DNA of 64,000 nt. Source: Pseudomonas helmanticensis (GTDB lineage Bacteria; Pseudomonadota; Gammaproteobacteria; Pseudomonadales; Pseudomonadaceae). Positions 1 through 8,287 of this stretch are shown one piece after another; within the stretch, counting starts at the first letter, position 1; the number at the start of each line of letters is the position of its first letter. The notes under the pieces are model-generated. The model did not search any database. It was given only the letters and a program-made list of their open reading frames with translations, and was not told the origin of the DNA. The stretch spans positions 1,289,001 to 1,353,000 of the forward strand of contig NZ_FXUY01000002.1 in assembly GCF_900182985.1 (NCBI RefSeq), given 5' to 3'. The translations under genes and the position numbers were made by a program.

Positions 1-547
1 CGACCAGAATCGCCACGATGCGCTCGCCATGTTTGTCCTGCAGCTGCTCCAGCGCAGAAAGATCACCGAACGGCACTTTGAGGAAATCCCCCGGCAATTC
101 GTTGAAACCCAGGCGCACCGCCGGGCCATCGCTGGCCGACAAGGTGCCGAGTGTGCGGCCATGGAACGCGTTAGCCATGACCACCACCAGCGGCTGTTCG
201 ATGCCTTTGCTCCATCCGTACAAACGCGCGAGTTTCAACGCCGTTTCGTTGGCCTCGGCGCCCGAGTTATTGAAGAACGCACGCTCCATCCCCGACAGCT
301 CCGTCAGCCGTTTGGCCAGTTGTTGCTGCCAGTCGATGCTGTACAGATTCGACGTGTGCAGCAGCAATCCCGCCTGCTCGCTGATCGCCGCAACGATCCG
401 CGGATGCGAGTGACCGACATTGGTCACCGCGACACCGGCGACCGCATCCAGATACTCGCGACCGGCCTGATCCCACAGGCGAGTGCCCAGGCCCTTGATG
501 AAACTCAGGGCCAGCGGTTGGTAGGTGTTCATCAGGGCGGCGGTCAT
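1..547 (-). CDS. Class III (acetylornithine/ornithine-type) aminotransferase, N-terminal part
   Basis: This is the first 182 residues of a PLP-dependent class III aminotransferase; the gene runs off the left edge. The N-terminus reads [16 protein letters not shown] and continues with [16 protein letters not shown] and [13 protein letters not shown], the usual opening of ArgD/AstC/GabT-like enzymes. The cofactor-phosphate segment [16 protein letters not shown] is intact. The PLP-binding lysine would lie beyond the window. ArgD-like enzymes move the amino group of acetylornithine or related omega-amines to 2-oxoglutarate, but the exact substrate cannot be told from this part. The start ATG at 547 is 102 bp from a divergent LysR gene, so that regulator probably controls it (inference). 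Confidence 0.85.
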   Translation of the reverse strand, partial: MTAALMNTYQPLALSFIKGLGTRLWDQAGREYLDAVAGVAVTNVGHSHPRIVAAISEQAGLLLHTSNLYSIDWQQQLAKRLTELSGMERAFFNNSGAEANETALKLARLYGWSKGIEQPLVVVMANAFHGRTLGTLSASDGPAVRLGFNELPGDFLKVPFGDLSALEQLQDKHGERIVAILV

Positions 548-649
548 GACTTCAAACTCCAGTGAAGGTCGGTGTGCTGGCAGTATGGTTAGCCACCCGA
601 ACTGGATAAACTCGGCAAAACTTCAATCATTTAAAAGCAGAGCTTGATA

Positions 650-1555
650 ATGGACCTGTTTCAGTCGATGGGTGTTTACGTCAAAGTCGTCGAAGCCGGG
701 AGCATGACGGCGGCAGCGTTGCAGTGCGACATGTCGACAACCATGGTCGGCAATCACCTGCGGGCGCTCGAACAACGGCTCGGCGTACAACTGCTGCAAC
801 GCACCACCCGACGTCAGCGACTGACCGAGTTCGGCAGCGTTTACTACCTGCGTTGCCTGGATGTGCTGGGTCTGGTGGCGGACTCCGAACGCCTCGCCGA
901 ACAAGCCCTCGATGAGCCGCGCGGCCTGCTGCGTATCACAGCGCCGCTGACCTTTGGCGTCGAACGCCTGGCCCCTGCGCTCAGCGAGTTTTCCCTGCAG
1001 TACCCGCAAGTCAAAATGGACGTGGTACTGACCAATAGTCGCCCGGATCTGCTCGAAAGCGGTCTTGATGTGGCGTTCAGGCTCGGTCATTTCGAGCAAT
1101 CGAATCTGATCGCTCGTCCGTTGATCGATTACACCCTGACCGTCTGCGCCTCTCCGGAGTACGTGGCGCGACGCGGCATGCCGAAAACCCCGGAAGACCT
1201 GCAGCAACATGATTGCCTGTCATTCGCCTATCCGGCCGGCGATGACTGGCAATCGGTGGAAAAACGCTGGCGCCTCGGCGGGCCGGACGGCGAAATCATG
1301 GTCGATGTCAGTGGCCCCATGTTGATGAATACCTCAGCCGGTCTGCATCAAGCTGCACGTACCGGAATGGGCATCGTGATGCTGCCCGACGCTCTCGTTG
1401 AACAAGACTTGCGCGACGGCAAACTGGTGAAGGTCATCCACGACTACCAACCGCCCAGCCGCCCTCTGCATCTGCTTTATGCACCGGATCGCTATCGCTT
1501 GCCGAAGCTGCGCCGATTTGTTGAATTCGCGATGCAGACGTGGGGTCGGTCCTAG
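650..1555 (+). CDS. LysR-family transcriptional regulator
   Basis: A 301-residue LysR-type regulator. Residues 1-60 form the winged helix-turn-helix (MTAAALQCDMSTTMVGNHLR, then ALEQRLGVQLLQRTTRR). The rest is a periplasmic-binding-protein-like effector domain of the CrgA/DhcR kind (RGLLRITAPLTFG; the 'SGLDVAFRLGH' segment is typical). The length is usual for the family. I chose ATG 650; an in-frame TTG at 644 would add two residues. It is divergent from the aminotransferase gene, the common arrangement for a LysR regulator and its target. The effector is unknown. Confidence 0.9.
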   Translation: MDLFQSMGVYVKVVEAGSMTAAALQCDMSTTMVGNHLRALEQRLGVQLLQRTTRRQRLTEFGSVYYLRCLDVLGLVADSERLAEQALDEPRGLLRITAPLTFGVERLAPALSEFSLQYPQVKMDVVLTNSRPDLLESGLDVAFRLGHFEQSNLIARPLIDYTLTVCASPEYVARRGMPKTPEDLQQHDCLSFAYPAGDDWQSVEKRWRLGGPDGEIMVDVSGPMLMNTSAGLHQAARTGMGIVMLPDALVEQDLRDGKLVKVIHDYQPPSRPLHLLYAPDRYRLPKLRRFVEFAMQTWGRS

Positions 1556-1694
1556 CGCGCAATGCACTTGAACTACGATCAGTGAAGGGCCGACAGGGAG
1601 TTGGGCGAAGGGGCCGAGGCATTTTTTGCCACCCTGGGTTTCGAGACGTCAGTGATTGCCATGGAGCGACCGAGGCTCAAGTAACGAGCCTTGA

Positions 1695-2393
1695 TCAAGA
1701 CCCGTCCTTCACCAACACCGGTTTTTCCTGATAACGCTGCGCGAACACCTGCTTCAAGTTCGCCACTTTCGGCATGTCGTTGATCACGATGTAGGGATAG
1801 CTCGGATGCTCGGTCAGAAAATCCTGGTGGTAATCCTCCGCAGGATAGAAGCCGTTGTAGCTTTCCAGTTTGGTGACGATGGGTTTGCTGTAGGCATGAG
1901 CCGCATCCAGCTGGGCGATGTAGGCCTGCGCGACCTTCTGCTGATCGGCGTTGACCGGGAACAGTGCCGAACGATATTGCGTGCCGCTGTCCGGGCCTTG
2001 GCGATTGAGTTCAGTAGGGTTGTGCGCTACCGAAAAGTAGATTTGCAACAGGCTGCCATAGCTCACCTGGGTCGGGTCGAAGGTGACCTGCACTGACTCG
2101 GCGTGGCCGGTATCGCCTTCGCTGACGCGCTCATATTCCGCCGTGTTGGCTGCGCCACCAGCGTAACCCGAGACAGCTTTCTGCACCCCTTTGACATGCT
2201 GAAAAACACCCTGCACTCCCCAGAAGCAGCCACCGGCGAACACGGCGGTTTCGCTGTGCGCCTGAGTGATTTCGTCGAGGGTCGGTGGCGGGATCACGAC
2301 GGCATCCTCACCACCAAGCGAGAACGCCGAAACCTGGCCAATCACTCCGGCCACTGCAACTCCCAACAACATGCGACGCCATGTGATTTTCAT
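1695..2393 (-). CDS. msrA: Periplasmic peptide-methionine (S)-S-oxide reductase MsrA
   Basis: A 232-residue MsrA that reduces the S epimer of methionine sulfoxide in proteins. The catalytic motif GGCFWG places the active cysteine at about residue 56, and the conserved YAGG segment and the tail SYPYIVINDMPKV are present. Residues 1-23 (basic start ITWRRMLL, then a hydrophobic core ending VSA) are a signal peptide, so the enzyme should act outside the cytoplasm. This differs from the ordinary cytoplasmic MsrA. It starts 15 bp after the dipZ-like gene and is the last gene of the msrB-dipZ-msrA operon. Cysteine recycling probably depends on the DipZ-like neighbour (inference). Confidence 0.93.
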   Translation of the reverse strand: MKITWRRMLLGVAVAGVIGQVSAFSLGGEDAVVIPPPTLDEITQAHSETAVFAGGCFWGVQGVFQHVKGVQKAVSGYAGGAANTAEYERVSEGDTGHAESVQVTFDPTQVSYGSLLQIYFSVAHNPTELNRQGPDSGTQYRSALFPVNADQQKVAQAYIAQLDAAHAYSKPIVTKLESYNGFYPAEDYHQDFLTEHPSYPYIVINDMPKVANLKQVFAQRYQEKPVLVKDGS

Positions 2394-2408
2394 TTCAATG
2401 ACTCCTGA

Positions 2409-4217
2409 TCAACCGAAGGTAAAGGCATAGGCCGAGACGCCCGGGTCGAGAAACTCGATGCTGAAGGTTCGATCCTTCACGCCATCGTTCTGTCGCACCA
2501 GTTGATACAGGCGTTGTTCGGTGACGCGTCCGGTGCCGTCAGGGGCGACATCGACGCCATGCGCATCGCCCGGCGCCTGACCGTCAATCGTGACTTTGAA
2601 GCGCACCGGTTTGCCGTCCGCGCCCGGGCCGAGCACCAAGTGCAGGTCACGGGCATGGAAGCGATAGACGATGCGACTGGCCGGGGCGCTGGCGGTGGCG
2701 CGTTCGGCACCGACCGCCCATTGGCCGCCGAGGCTCCAGTCGTTCAGGGCCAGCTTCTGCGGCGGGTTGTAGGCTGCGCTCTTGTCAGGCTCCAGGTTGT
2801 TCTGGGCGACGAAATGTTCCGCACGCTGATAGCCGACGTAAGTTTCCGGCGACTGCACTTCGTTCATGTCCGGCGCCAGTTGCACGCCTTTGGCGTCGGC
2901 ATTGATCAAGCCATCGGCCACGGTTTTCGCCCCGGCTTCGTGCAATAGTTGCTGTATGACACGTTCCGATTCGGCGTAGTCCCCTTCGCCAAAGTGGTGG
3001 TAACGAATGCGTCCCTGGGCGTCGGCAAAGTAATGCGCTGGCCAGTACTCGTTGTTGAAGGCGCGCCAGATCTTGTAATCGTTATCGATGGCCACCGGGT
3101 AATTGATGCCCAGCTCTTTCATGGCTTTGCTGACGTTGCCGACATCGCGTTCGAAGGCGAATTCCGGCGCGTGCACACCGATGACCACAAGGCCTTGATC
3201 GCGATACTTCTCAGCCCAGGCCTTGACATACGGCAAGGTGCGCAGGCAGTTGATGCAGGAGTAAGTCCAGAAATCCACCAGCACCACTTTGCCCTTCAAT
3301 GCCAGCGCATCCAGCGCTGGCGAGTTGAGCCATTGCACGGCGCCGTCCAGTGACGGCAGCTGGCCTTCTACCGGCAAGGTGCCCGGTGCCTTCGCAGCCA
3401 TTTTCATCGCTCCGCCAGCCGCCATCATGCTGCCATTTGCGGCGGTGTCAGAGGCTGGAATCTGCGCCATCATCGTGCCGTTGGCATCGGCAGACTTACC
3501 CGACAGTTTGCCAACCAGCGCCTGCTCCAGGCCGCCAGTGGACGCCGTCGAAACCCGAGCGAGAATCCCGGTGTCGAGGCCCAGCGCAATCGCAGCAACA
3601 CCGGCCAGCATCGCCGCGCCCAGCCCCCGGCGAATCCACTCACCGGTACCGATCGAACGTTTCATCAGCGCGAAAACCTTACCGCCCAGCAGCAGTGCCG
3701 CGGCCAGCGAGGTAGCGGCGCCCGCCGCATAGGCGAGCAATAACAGCGTGGTGGCGACGCTTGCCCCTTGCAGTGCGGCACCGGTCAGAATCAGCCCGAG
3801 AATCGGCCCGGCGCATGGCGCCCAGAGCAGCCCCGTGGCGACGCCGATCAGAAACGAAGCGCCGGGACGCGGGCGATTGTCCTGCCCGGCGGCCTCCGAC
3901 AAACGACTGCCGGCGGAGACCAGTGGCCGGGTCAGCCGTTCGGCCACACGCGGCAGCAACAAGGTCAGTCCGAACAGGGCAACGAACAGCAACGCGAGCC
4001 AGCGCCCGTACTGATTGACTTGCACCACCCAGCCGCCGCCCACCGCCGCCAACGAGGCGACGAGCGCGAAGGTCACGGCCATCCCCGCCAACAGCGGCAA
4101 GCCACTCTTGATAAACGGCTGCCCGGTGCGAGCGAAGACAAAAGGCAAAACCGGCAGGATGCACGGGCTGACAATCGTCAGCACACCACCGAGATAAGCG
4201 AGAACCAAGAGCCACAT
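2409..4217 (-). CDS. DipZ-like fusion: CcdA-type membrane domain plus periplasmic thioredoxin domain
   Basis: A 602-residue membrane protein that should carry reducing equivalents from the cytoplasm to the periplasm. Residues 1-220 are a CcdA/DsbD-beta-like transmembrane domain with its two cysteines in SPCILP (C19) and WAPCAGP (C135). Residues 225-280 form a linker rich in methionine and alanine. Residues about 285-430 are a thioredoxin-like domain with the active site CINC (C321, C324). The last 150 residues are the beta-rich extension seen in mycobacterial DipZ. It lies between msrB and msrA (43 bp and 15 bp gaps), so the likely clients are these two periplasmic reductases (inference from operon structure). 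It could also serve other thiol proteins such as those of cytochrome c maturation. Confidence 0.88.
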   Translation of the reverse strand: MWLLVLAYLGGVLTIVSPCILPVLPFVFARTGQPFIKSGLPLLAGMAVTFALVASLAAVGGGWVVQVNQYGRWLALLFVALFGLTLLLPRVAERLTRPLVSAGSRLSEAAGQDNRPRPGASFLIGVATGLLWAPCAGPILGLILTGAALQGASVATTLLLLAYAAGAATSLAAALLLGGKVFALMKRSIGTGEWIRRGLGAAMLAGVAAIALGLDTGILARVSTASTGGLEQALVGKLSGKSADANGTMMAQIPASDTAANGSMMAAGGAMKMAAKAPGTLPVEGQLPSLDGAVQWLNSPALDALALKGKVVLVDFWTYSCINCLRTLPYVKAWAEKYRDQGLVVIGVHAPEFAFERDVGNVSKAMKELGINYPVAIDNDYKIWRAFNNEYWPAHYFADAQGRIRYHHFGEGDYAESERVIQQLLHEAGAKTVADGLINADAKGVQLAPDMNEVQSPETYVGYQRAEHFVAQNNLEPDKSAAYNPPQKLALNDWSLGGQWAVGAERATASAPASRIVYRFHARDLHLVLGPGADGKPVRFKVTIDGQAPGDAHGVDVAPDGTGRVTEQRLYQLVRQNDGVKDRTFSIEFLDPGVSAYAFTFG

Positions 4218-4260
4218 AAATTCGTCCTGTCTGAAATGAAGTGCGCTTACGCGTCATGGC

Positions 4261-4779
4261 TCAAGCCGCCACGGCTTTGAAGGTCATCGCCAGACCGTTC
4301 ATGCAGTAACGCAGGCCGGTAGGCTTGGGGCCATCATCGAAGACATGGCCCAGATGACCACCGCAGCGTCGACAATGAACCTCGTCGCGGGACATGCCGA
4401 AAGAGCGATCCTGGTGTGTCGCCACCGCATGCTCCAGCGGCGCCCAGAAACTCGGCCAGCCGGTGCGGCTATCGAATTTTGTTTCGGAAGAAAACAGCGC
4501 CAGATCACACCCGGCGCAGGCAAATGTACCGACGCGATGCTCGTCGTTGAGCGGGCTGGTATAGGCCCGCTCAGTGCCCTCTTCACGCAGGACCTGATAC
4601 TGCTCGTCACTCAGGAGCGCGTGCCATTGACTGTCGCTGTGAGTCACTTCGAACGCCTCGTCGGCGCGCGCCTCACTGACCAGCGCAGCGTCAGTCGACA
4701 ATTTTGGCAATACACCCGCCACCAAGGCTGCAACCCCTAGCCCGCCGCCCGCTAACAGAATCTGTCGCCGTGAAAACAT
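4261..4779 (-). CDS. msrB: Exported peptide-methionine (R)-S-oxide reductase MsrB
   Basis: A 172-residue MsrB that reduces the R epimer of methionine sulfoxide. It has the zinc pairs CAGC (88, 91) and CRRC (136, 139) and the catalytic cysteine C159 in RYCMNG. I chose ATG 4779 because GGAGAC lies six bases upstream and because the resulting start, MFSRRQILLAGG followed by a hydrophobic stretch, is a good twin-arginine export signal. A longer in-frame start at 4818 would bury this signal. It is the first gene of the msrB-dipZ-msrA operon and is divergent from a response-regulator gene 152 bp away. Confidence 0.93.
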   Translation of the reverse strand: MFSRRQILLAGGGLGVAALVAGVLPKLSTDAALVSEARADEAFEVTHSDSQWHALLSDEQYQVLREEGTERAYTSPLNDEHRVGTFACAGCDLALFSSETKFDSRTGWPSFWAPLEHAVATHQDRSFGMSRDEVHCRRCGGHLGHVFDDGPKPTGLRYCMNGLAMTFKAVAA

Positions 4780-4856
4780 GGCCGTCTCCAAAAATTCCAG
4801 ATGCCTTTCATGGAACACAGCCTAGGCTTGGTTTGATCGCCAAATCCTCACGGGAA

Positions 4857-4876
4857 GTTAACGAATTCGTGATAAC
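4857..4876. promoter_or_regulatory. Candidate operator palindrome between msrB and the response regulator
   Basis: The sequence has a perfect 10-bp palindrome, ACGAATTCGT (4861-4870), flanked by GTTA and TAAC in near symmetry. It lies in the 152-bp gap between the divergent msrB and response-regulator genes, where a shared operator would be expected. No strong -35/-10 pair could be fixed beside it. That the response regulator binds here is inference. Confidence 0.3.
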
Positions 4877-4931
4877 TCACCCGCAGGAAAACCCGCACAA
4901 TGCGCGTCACTGCGCCGAAGGATTGAGCTTC

Positions 4932-5642
4932 ATGGAACAGACCAAACGCGTTCTCGTGGTCGAGGACGACCTGCACATCGCCGACCTCATTTGCCTGCAT
5001 TTGCGCGATGAGCAATTCGACGTGACCCACAGCGCCGACGGCGACGAAGGCATGCGCCTGCTACAGCAAGGTCACTGGGACGCACTGATCCTCGACCTGA
5101 TGTTGCCGGGGGTGGACGGTCTGGAAATCTGCCGCCGGGCCCGCGCCATGGCCCGTTACACACCGATCATCATCACCAGTGCCCGCTCCAGCGAACTGCA
5201 CCGGATTCTCGGCCTCGAACTGGGGGCCGACGATTACCTCGCCAAACCGTTTTCCATGCTCGAACTGGTGGCGCGGGTCAAAGCCCTGTTGCGCCGGGTC
5301 GATGCCATGGCGCGCAATCTGAAGATGGACGCCGGCAGCCTCAGTCTCGATGGCCTGAACATCGATCCGATCACCCGCGACGTCAGCCTCGACGGTCAAC
5401 GTCTGGACCTGACGCCACGGGAGTTCGACCTGCTGTATTTCTTCGCGCGCCAACCGGGCAAGGTGTTCTCGCGCATGGATCTGCTCAACGCTGTCTGGGG
5501 CTACAGCCACGAGGGTTACGAACACACGGTCAACACCCACATCAACCGCCTGCGAGCGAAGATCGAAAAGGATCCGGCACAGCCCTCGCGAATTCTCACG
5601 GTGTGGGGCCGTGGTTATAAATTCGGTACCGAGCAGCCATGA
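4932..5642 (+). CDS. OmpR-family response regulator, divergent from the msr operon
   Basis: A 236-residue two-domain response regulator. The receiver domain (1-120) has the acidic pair ED (11-12), the phospho-acceptor D55 in LILDLMLPG and K105 in AKPF. The C-terminal winged helix (about 140-235) is of the OmpR/PhoB type (LTPREFDLLYFFARQPGKVF ... VNTHINRLRAKIE). ATG 4932 was chosen because AAGGA precedes it and MEQTKRVLVVEDD is a normal receiver start; longer upstream reading would be non-homologous. Its TGA overlaps the ATG of the histidine kinase. Its position suggests control of the periplasmic methionine-sulfoxide repair genes (inference). Confidence 0.93.
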   Translation: MEQTKRVLVVEDDLHIADLICLHLRDEQFDVTHSADGDEGMRLLQQGHWDALILDLMLPGVDGLEICRRARAMARYTPIIITSARSSELHRILGLELGADDYLAKPFSMLELVARVKALLRRVDAMARNLKMDAGSLSLDGLNIDPITRDVSLDGQRLDLTPREFDLLYFFARQPGKVFSRMDLLNAVWGYSHEGYEHTVNTHINRLRAKIEKDPAQPSRILTVWGRGYKFGTEQP

Positions 5643-7150
5643 AACTGACCCTGACGCAGCGCCTGTCGCTGGTTTTCGCCGTGCTGTTGCTGGTGTGCTG
5701 CGGCACGTCGGCATGGCTGCAAGTACGCTCCAGCCAGATGCATGAACTGGAAGTGGTGCAGGGCTTGTCACGGGATCTGGCACAACACATCGCCCACGAC
5801 ACGGTGCTGATGGACAGCAACGGTCTGATGCCCGGTGCCGTGCGCGAACTGTTCAGCCAGTTGATGCTGGTCAACCCGAGTGTCGAGGTGTATCTGCTCG
5901 ACACCGAGGGGCGCATTGTCGGCAATGCCGCCCCCGAAGGCCGCATGCGTCGTCAGCAGGTCGATCTGGCGCCCATTCGCCAATTGCTCAACGATCAGCC
6001 GTTGCCGATTCTCGGTGACGATCCGCGCAGCGTCGACGGGCGCAAGGTGTTCAGCGCCGCCCCGCTGCAGGTCAACGGCAAAGCCGCCGGTTATCTTTAC
6101 GTGGTGCTGCTCAGCGAAGCACATGACCGCTACGCCGAGCGCGGGGCGACCAGTGCCGCGCTGAACACTGCGCTGCTGTCGATCGGGCTGGTTGCCTTGC
6201 TGTGCCTGATTGCCGGCCTCACGGCGTTCAATCTGATTACCCGGCCGTTGCGGCGACTTACCGAAACGGTCAGCCGTTTTGACATCGATGGCGCGCCGCA
6301 ACCGGTCCCGGCACCTGTGGATAAATCAGCCGACCCGGATGAAATTGCAGTCCTCGACGCGGCGTTCCGGCAAATGCAGAACCGCCTCGGGGAACAATGG
6401 CGCTCACTGACCCGCCAGGATCAGGAACGCCGCGAACTGGTGGCGAACATCTCACACGACCTGCGCACGCCAATGGCCTCGCTGCATGGTTATCTGGAAA
6501 CCCTGTCGCTGAAGGACGCGACGTTGTCGCCGGAAGAGCGTCGGCGCTATCTGGGCATCGCCCTTGATCAAAGCCGCAAGGTCGGCGGGCTGGCGCAATC
6601 GCTGCTGGAACTGGTGCGCCTGGAACACGGGTTTGTACAACCGGTGCTGGAGCGTTTTTCGCTAATCGATCTGGTGCAGGACATCTTCCAGAAATTCGAA
6701 CTGACGGCGGAGGCACGGCAGGTCGAACTCAAGGCCCATTTCGTGCCGAACCTGCCAACGGTCTGCGCCGACCTCGGGCTGATCGAGCGGGTACTGACCA
6801 ATCTGGTAGACAACGCGTTGCGTCATACACCTCAGGGCGGCGAGATCGAGTTCGATCTGACACCTCACGGCGCCTTGGTTGATGTCACGGTCAGTGACAC
6901 CGGACCCGGTATCGCTCCCGAGTTGCGCGAAGGTTTGTTCCTGCGCCCGTTCAATATCGGCGGCGCACGGCGTGACGGGGGGTTGGGTCTGCGCATCGTG
7001 CACCGCATCCTGCAATTGCATGGCCGAGACATTCAGTTGCTCGACATCAGCGGGCGCGGCGCGACGTTCCGCTTCTCACTGCCAACGGATCAGCAAACCG
7101 CCGAACAGTGGATGATGCGTTCAATGAATTTGAACAGCCCAGGCAAATAG
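5639..7150 (+). CDS. Membrane sensor histidine kinase, partner of the upstream regulator
   Basis: A 503-residue sensor kinase. A first membrane segment (about 8-28) and a second (about 176-199) enclose a periplasmic sensor region of roughly 145 residues. A HAMP linker follows, then the dimerisation/phospho-acceptor box ANISHDLRTPMASLHGY with H273. The ATP-binding domain has the N box (NLVDNALRHT), the G1 box (DTGPGIAP) and a G2-like segment (GGLGLRIVHRI). The gene overlaps the regulator stop by four bases (ATGA). The external sensor domain is consistent with sensing an envelope signal such as oxidised protein or oxidant, but the ligand cannot be read from sequence. Confidence 0.92.
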   Translation: MKLTLTQRLSLVFAVLLLVCCGTSAWLQVRSSQMHELEVVQGLSRDLAQHIAHDTVLMDSNGLMPGAVRELFSQLMLVNPSVEVYLLDTEGRIVGNAAPEGRMRRQQVDLAPIRQLLNDQPLPILGDDPRSVDGRKVFSAAPLQVNGKAAGYLYVVLLSEAHDRYAERGATSAALNTALLSIGLVALLCLIAGLTAFNLITRPLRRLTETVSRFDIDGAPQPVPAPVDKSADPDEIAVLDAAFRQMQNRLGEQWRSLTRQDQERRELVANISHDLRTPMASLHGYLETLSLKDATLSPEERRRYLGIALDQSRKVGGLAQSLLELVRLEHGFVQPVLERFSLIDLVQDIFQKFELTAEARQVELKAHFVPNLPTVCADLGLIERVLTNLVDNALRHTPQGGEIEFDLTPHGALVDVTVSDTGPGIAPELREGLFLRPFNIGGARRDGGLGLRIVHRILQLHGRDIQLLDISGRGATFRFSLPTDQQTAEQWMMRSMNLNSPGK

Positions 7151-7268
7151 TTGAGACCGCCGGCCCGTTGCTCCGTGACAACGCCGCCGCGCTCCCCTAA
7201 ATTAGTCGGCCTGAAAAAGCCCTCGGGCTTGCTCATCTCAACTCAAGTTAAAAAGTAGTGAAATTTCA

Positions 7269-7970
7269 ATGTCCGATTTCAACACCGCTGAATCCGTAGT
7301 CACCGAATCGTCCAAAGCGGAATACGAAAACTCCATCAATCTTTCACAACACCTGCCACAAGCCAAAATCATCAGCGAGATGGTCCTGGATGCGTTCCAG
7401 TCGACCCGCGAGAGCGACCAGATCCGCGAACTGCGCGCCGCGATCCGTCAGGCTCACGACAGCTTCGATGACGACAAGGCCTACGAACTGATGGGCGAAC
7501 TCAAGGCCTTGAAAGACGCCGAAACCGCCGACCTAGCGGCCCTTGAAGACCTCAGCAGCAAGTTCTCGATCGGCCGTATCCTGTCGAGCTTCAAGGACGA
7601 TCCGGCATTCCATGAAATCGTCTACGGCCTCGCCCTCAAAGTGCTGAACCAGACCCACCAGGCAATCAGCAACCCGAGCGGTGGCAAGAGCAAGATCGCC
7701 AAGAAGAAAGAAGTCGAAATCTTCACCATCAGCAAGGACGGCAGCAGCGTGACCCTGCCAATGCGCACACCGCGTTCACGTCTGAACGTTGACCGTGCAG
7801 CGCTGGAGTTCCTCGGTTTCACCTTCGTCGGTGAAGGCGAAGAAGCGGAACTGGAAAGCGAAGTTTTCGTTGATAACGCCGGCACCGAGCAGGCGGTAAA
7901 CCGCAAGAACATCATCACCGCGCTGCAACAGCAGACCGCGTTCGATGGCTACAGCATCGCCGCGCAGTAA
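7269..7970 (+). CDS. Conserved-looking hypothetical protein, 233 residues
   Basis: I do not recognise this protein. Codon use is strongly pseudomonad, and a good terminator follows directly, so it is very likely a real single-gene unit. It has no signal peptide or membrane segment. Residues 1-130 are acidic and helical in appearance (SDQIRELRAAIRQAHDSFDD). A lysine-rich hinge (GGKSKIAKKKEVEIF, about 138-152) leads to a C-terminal part (155-233) containing MRTPRSRLNVDRAALEFLGF and an acidic stretch GEGEEAELESE. The layout of helical region, basic hinge and small end domain recalls nucleic-acid-associated proteins, but this is only an impression and no function is assigned. Confidence 0.75.
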   Translation: MSDFNTAESVVTESSKAEYENSINLSQHLPQAKIISEMVLDAFQSTRESDQIRELRAAIRQAHDSFDDDKAYELMGELKALKDAETADLAALEDLSSKFSIGRILSSFKDDPAFHEIVYGLALKVLNQTHQAISNPSGGKSKIAKKKEVEIFTISKDGSSVTLPMRTPRSRLNVDRAALEFLGFTFVGEGEEAELESEVFVDNAGTEQAVNRKNIITALQQQTAFDGYSIAAQ

Positions 7971-7988
7971 TTTTCAGCGCTGACGAAA

Positions 7989-8024
7989 AAGCCCCGCACT
8001 GGGATTCAGTGCGGGGCTTTTTTT
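7989..8024 (+). terminator. Rho-independent terminator after the hypothetical gene
   Basis: A G+C-rich stem (AAGCCCCGCACT pairing with AGTGCGGGGCTT) is followed by a run of seven T. It begins 18 bp after the stop codon of the 233-residue hypothetical gene. Confidence 0.92.
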
Positions 8025-8065
8025 GTTTTCGACTTTGGTTTAGTGAGATGGCCTACACCGAGGCC

Positions 8066-8268
8066 CCTCATCGGAACGCCGCCCGCCCAGCCCTCTCCCG
8101 AGGGAGAGGGAGCCGATTGGGGGATATTGTAGAAGTACGCCGAAATGAACGTGCTGTGCCGAATCCATAATCGCCTCGATCTGTCAGGTCGGCGTATATT
8201 TTGAGAACCCTTCGGTCAGCCCCCTCTCCCTACGGGCGGTCCGACGTTTCGGGAGGGCTAGGGTGAGA
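8066..8268. repeat. Single-unit relative of the 131-bp repeat element
   Basis: This intergenic element starts with CCCTCA and ends with GGGAGGGCTAGGGTGAG, imperfect inverted ends. Inside are the hairpin CCCTCTCCCGAGGGAGAGGG and a core opening with GATTGGGGGATATTG that aligns along its length with the core of the tandem array at 18.5-19.4 kb (shared words: ATTGGGGGATATT, CCGAATCCAT). Both ends carry an extra insert: the left has TCGGAACGCCGCCCG and the right a partly complementary GGGCGGTCCGA. It has no coding capacity that I would support. Confidence 0.75.
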
Positions 8269-8287
8269 GCAATTCGCGAAATCAGAC

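Noticed and set aside
1671..1693. Hairpin AGGCTC...GAGCCT just after the msrA stop as terminator
   Set aside because: The stem is short and no T run follows on the minus strand. It may help end the transcript but cannot be called.
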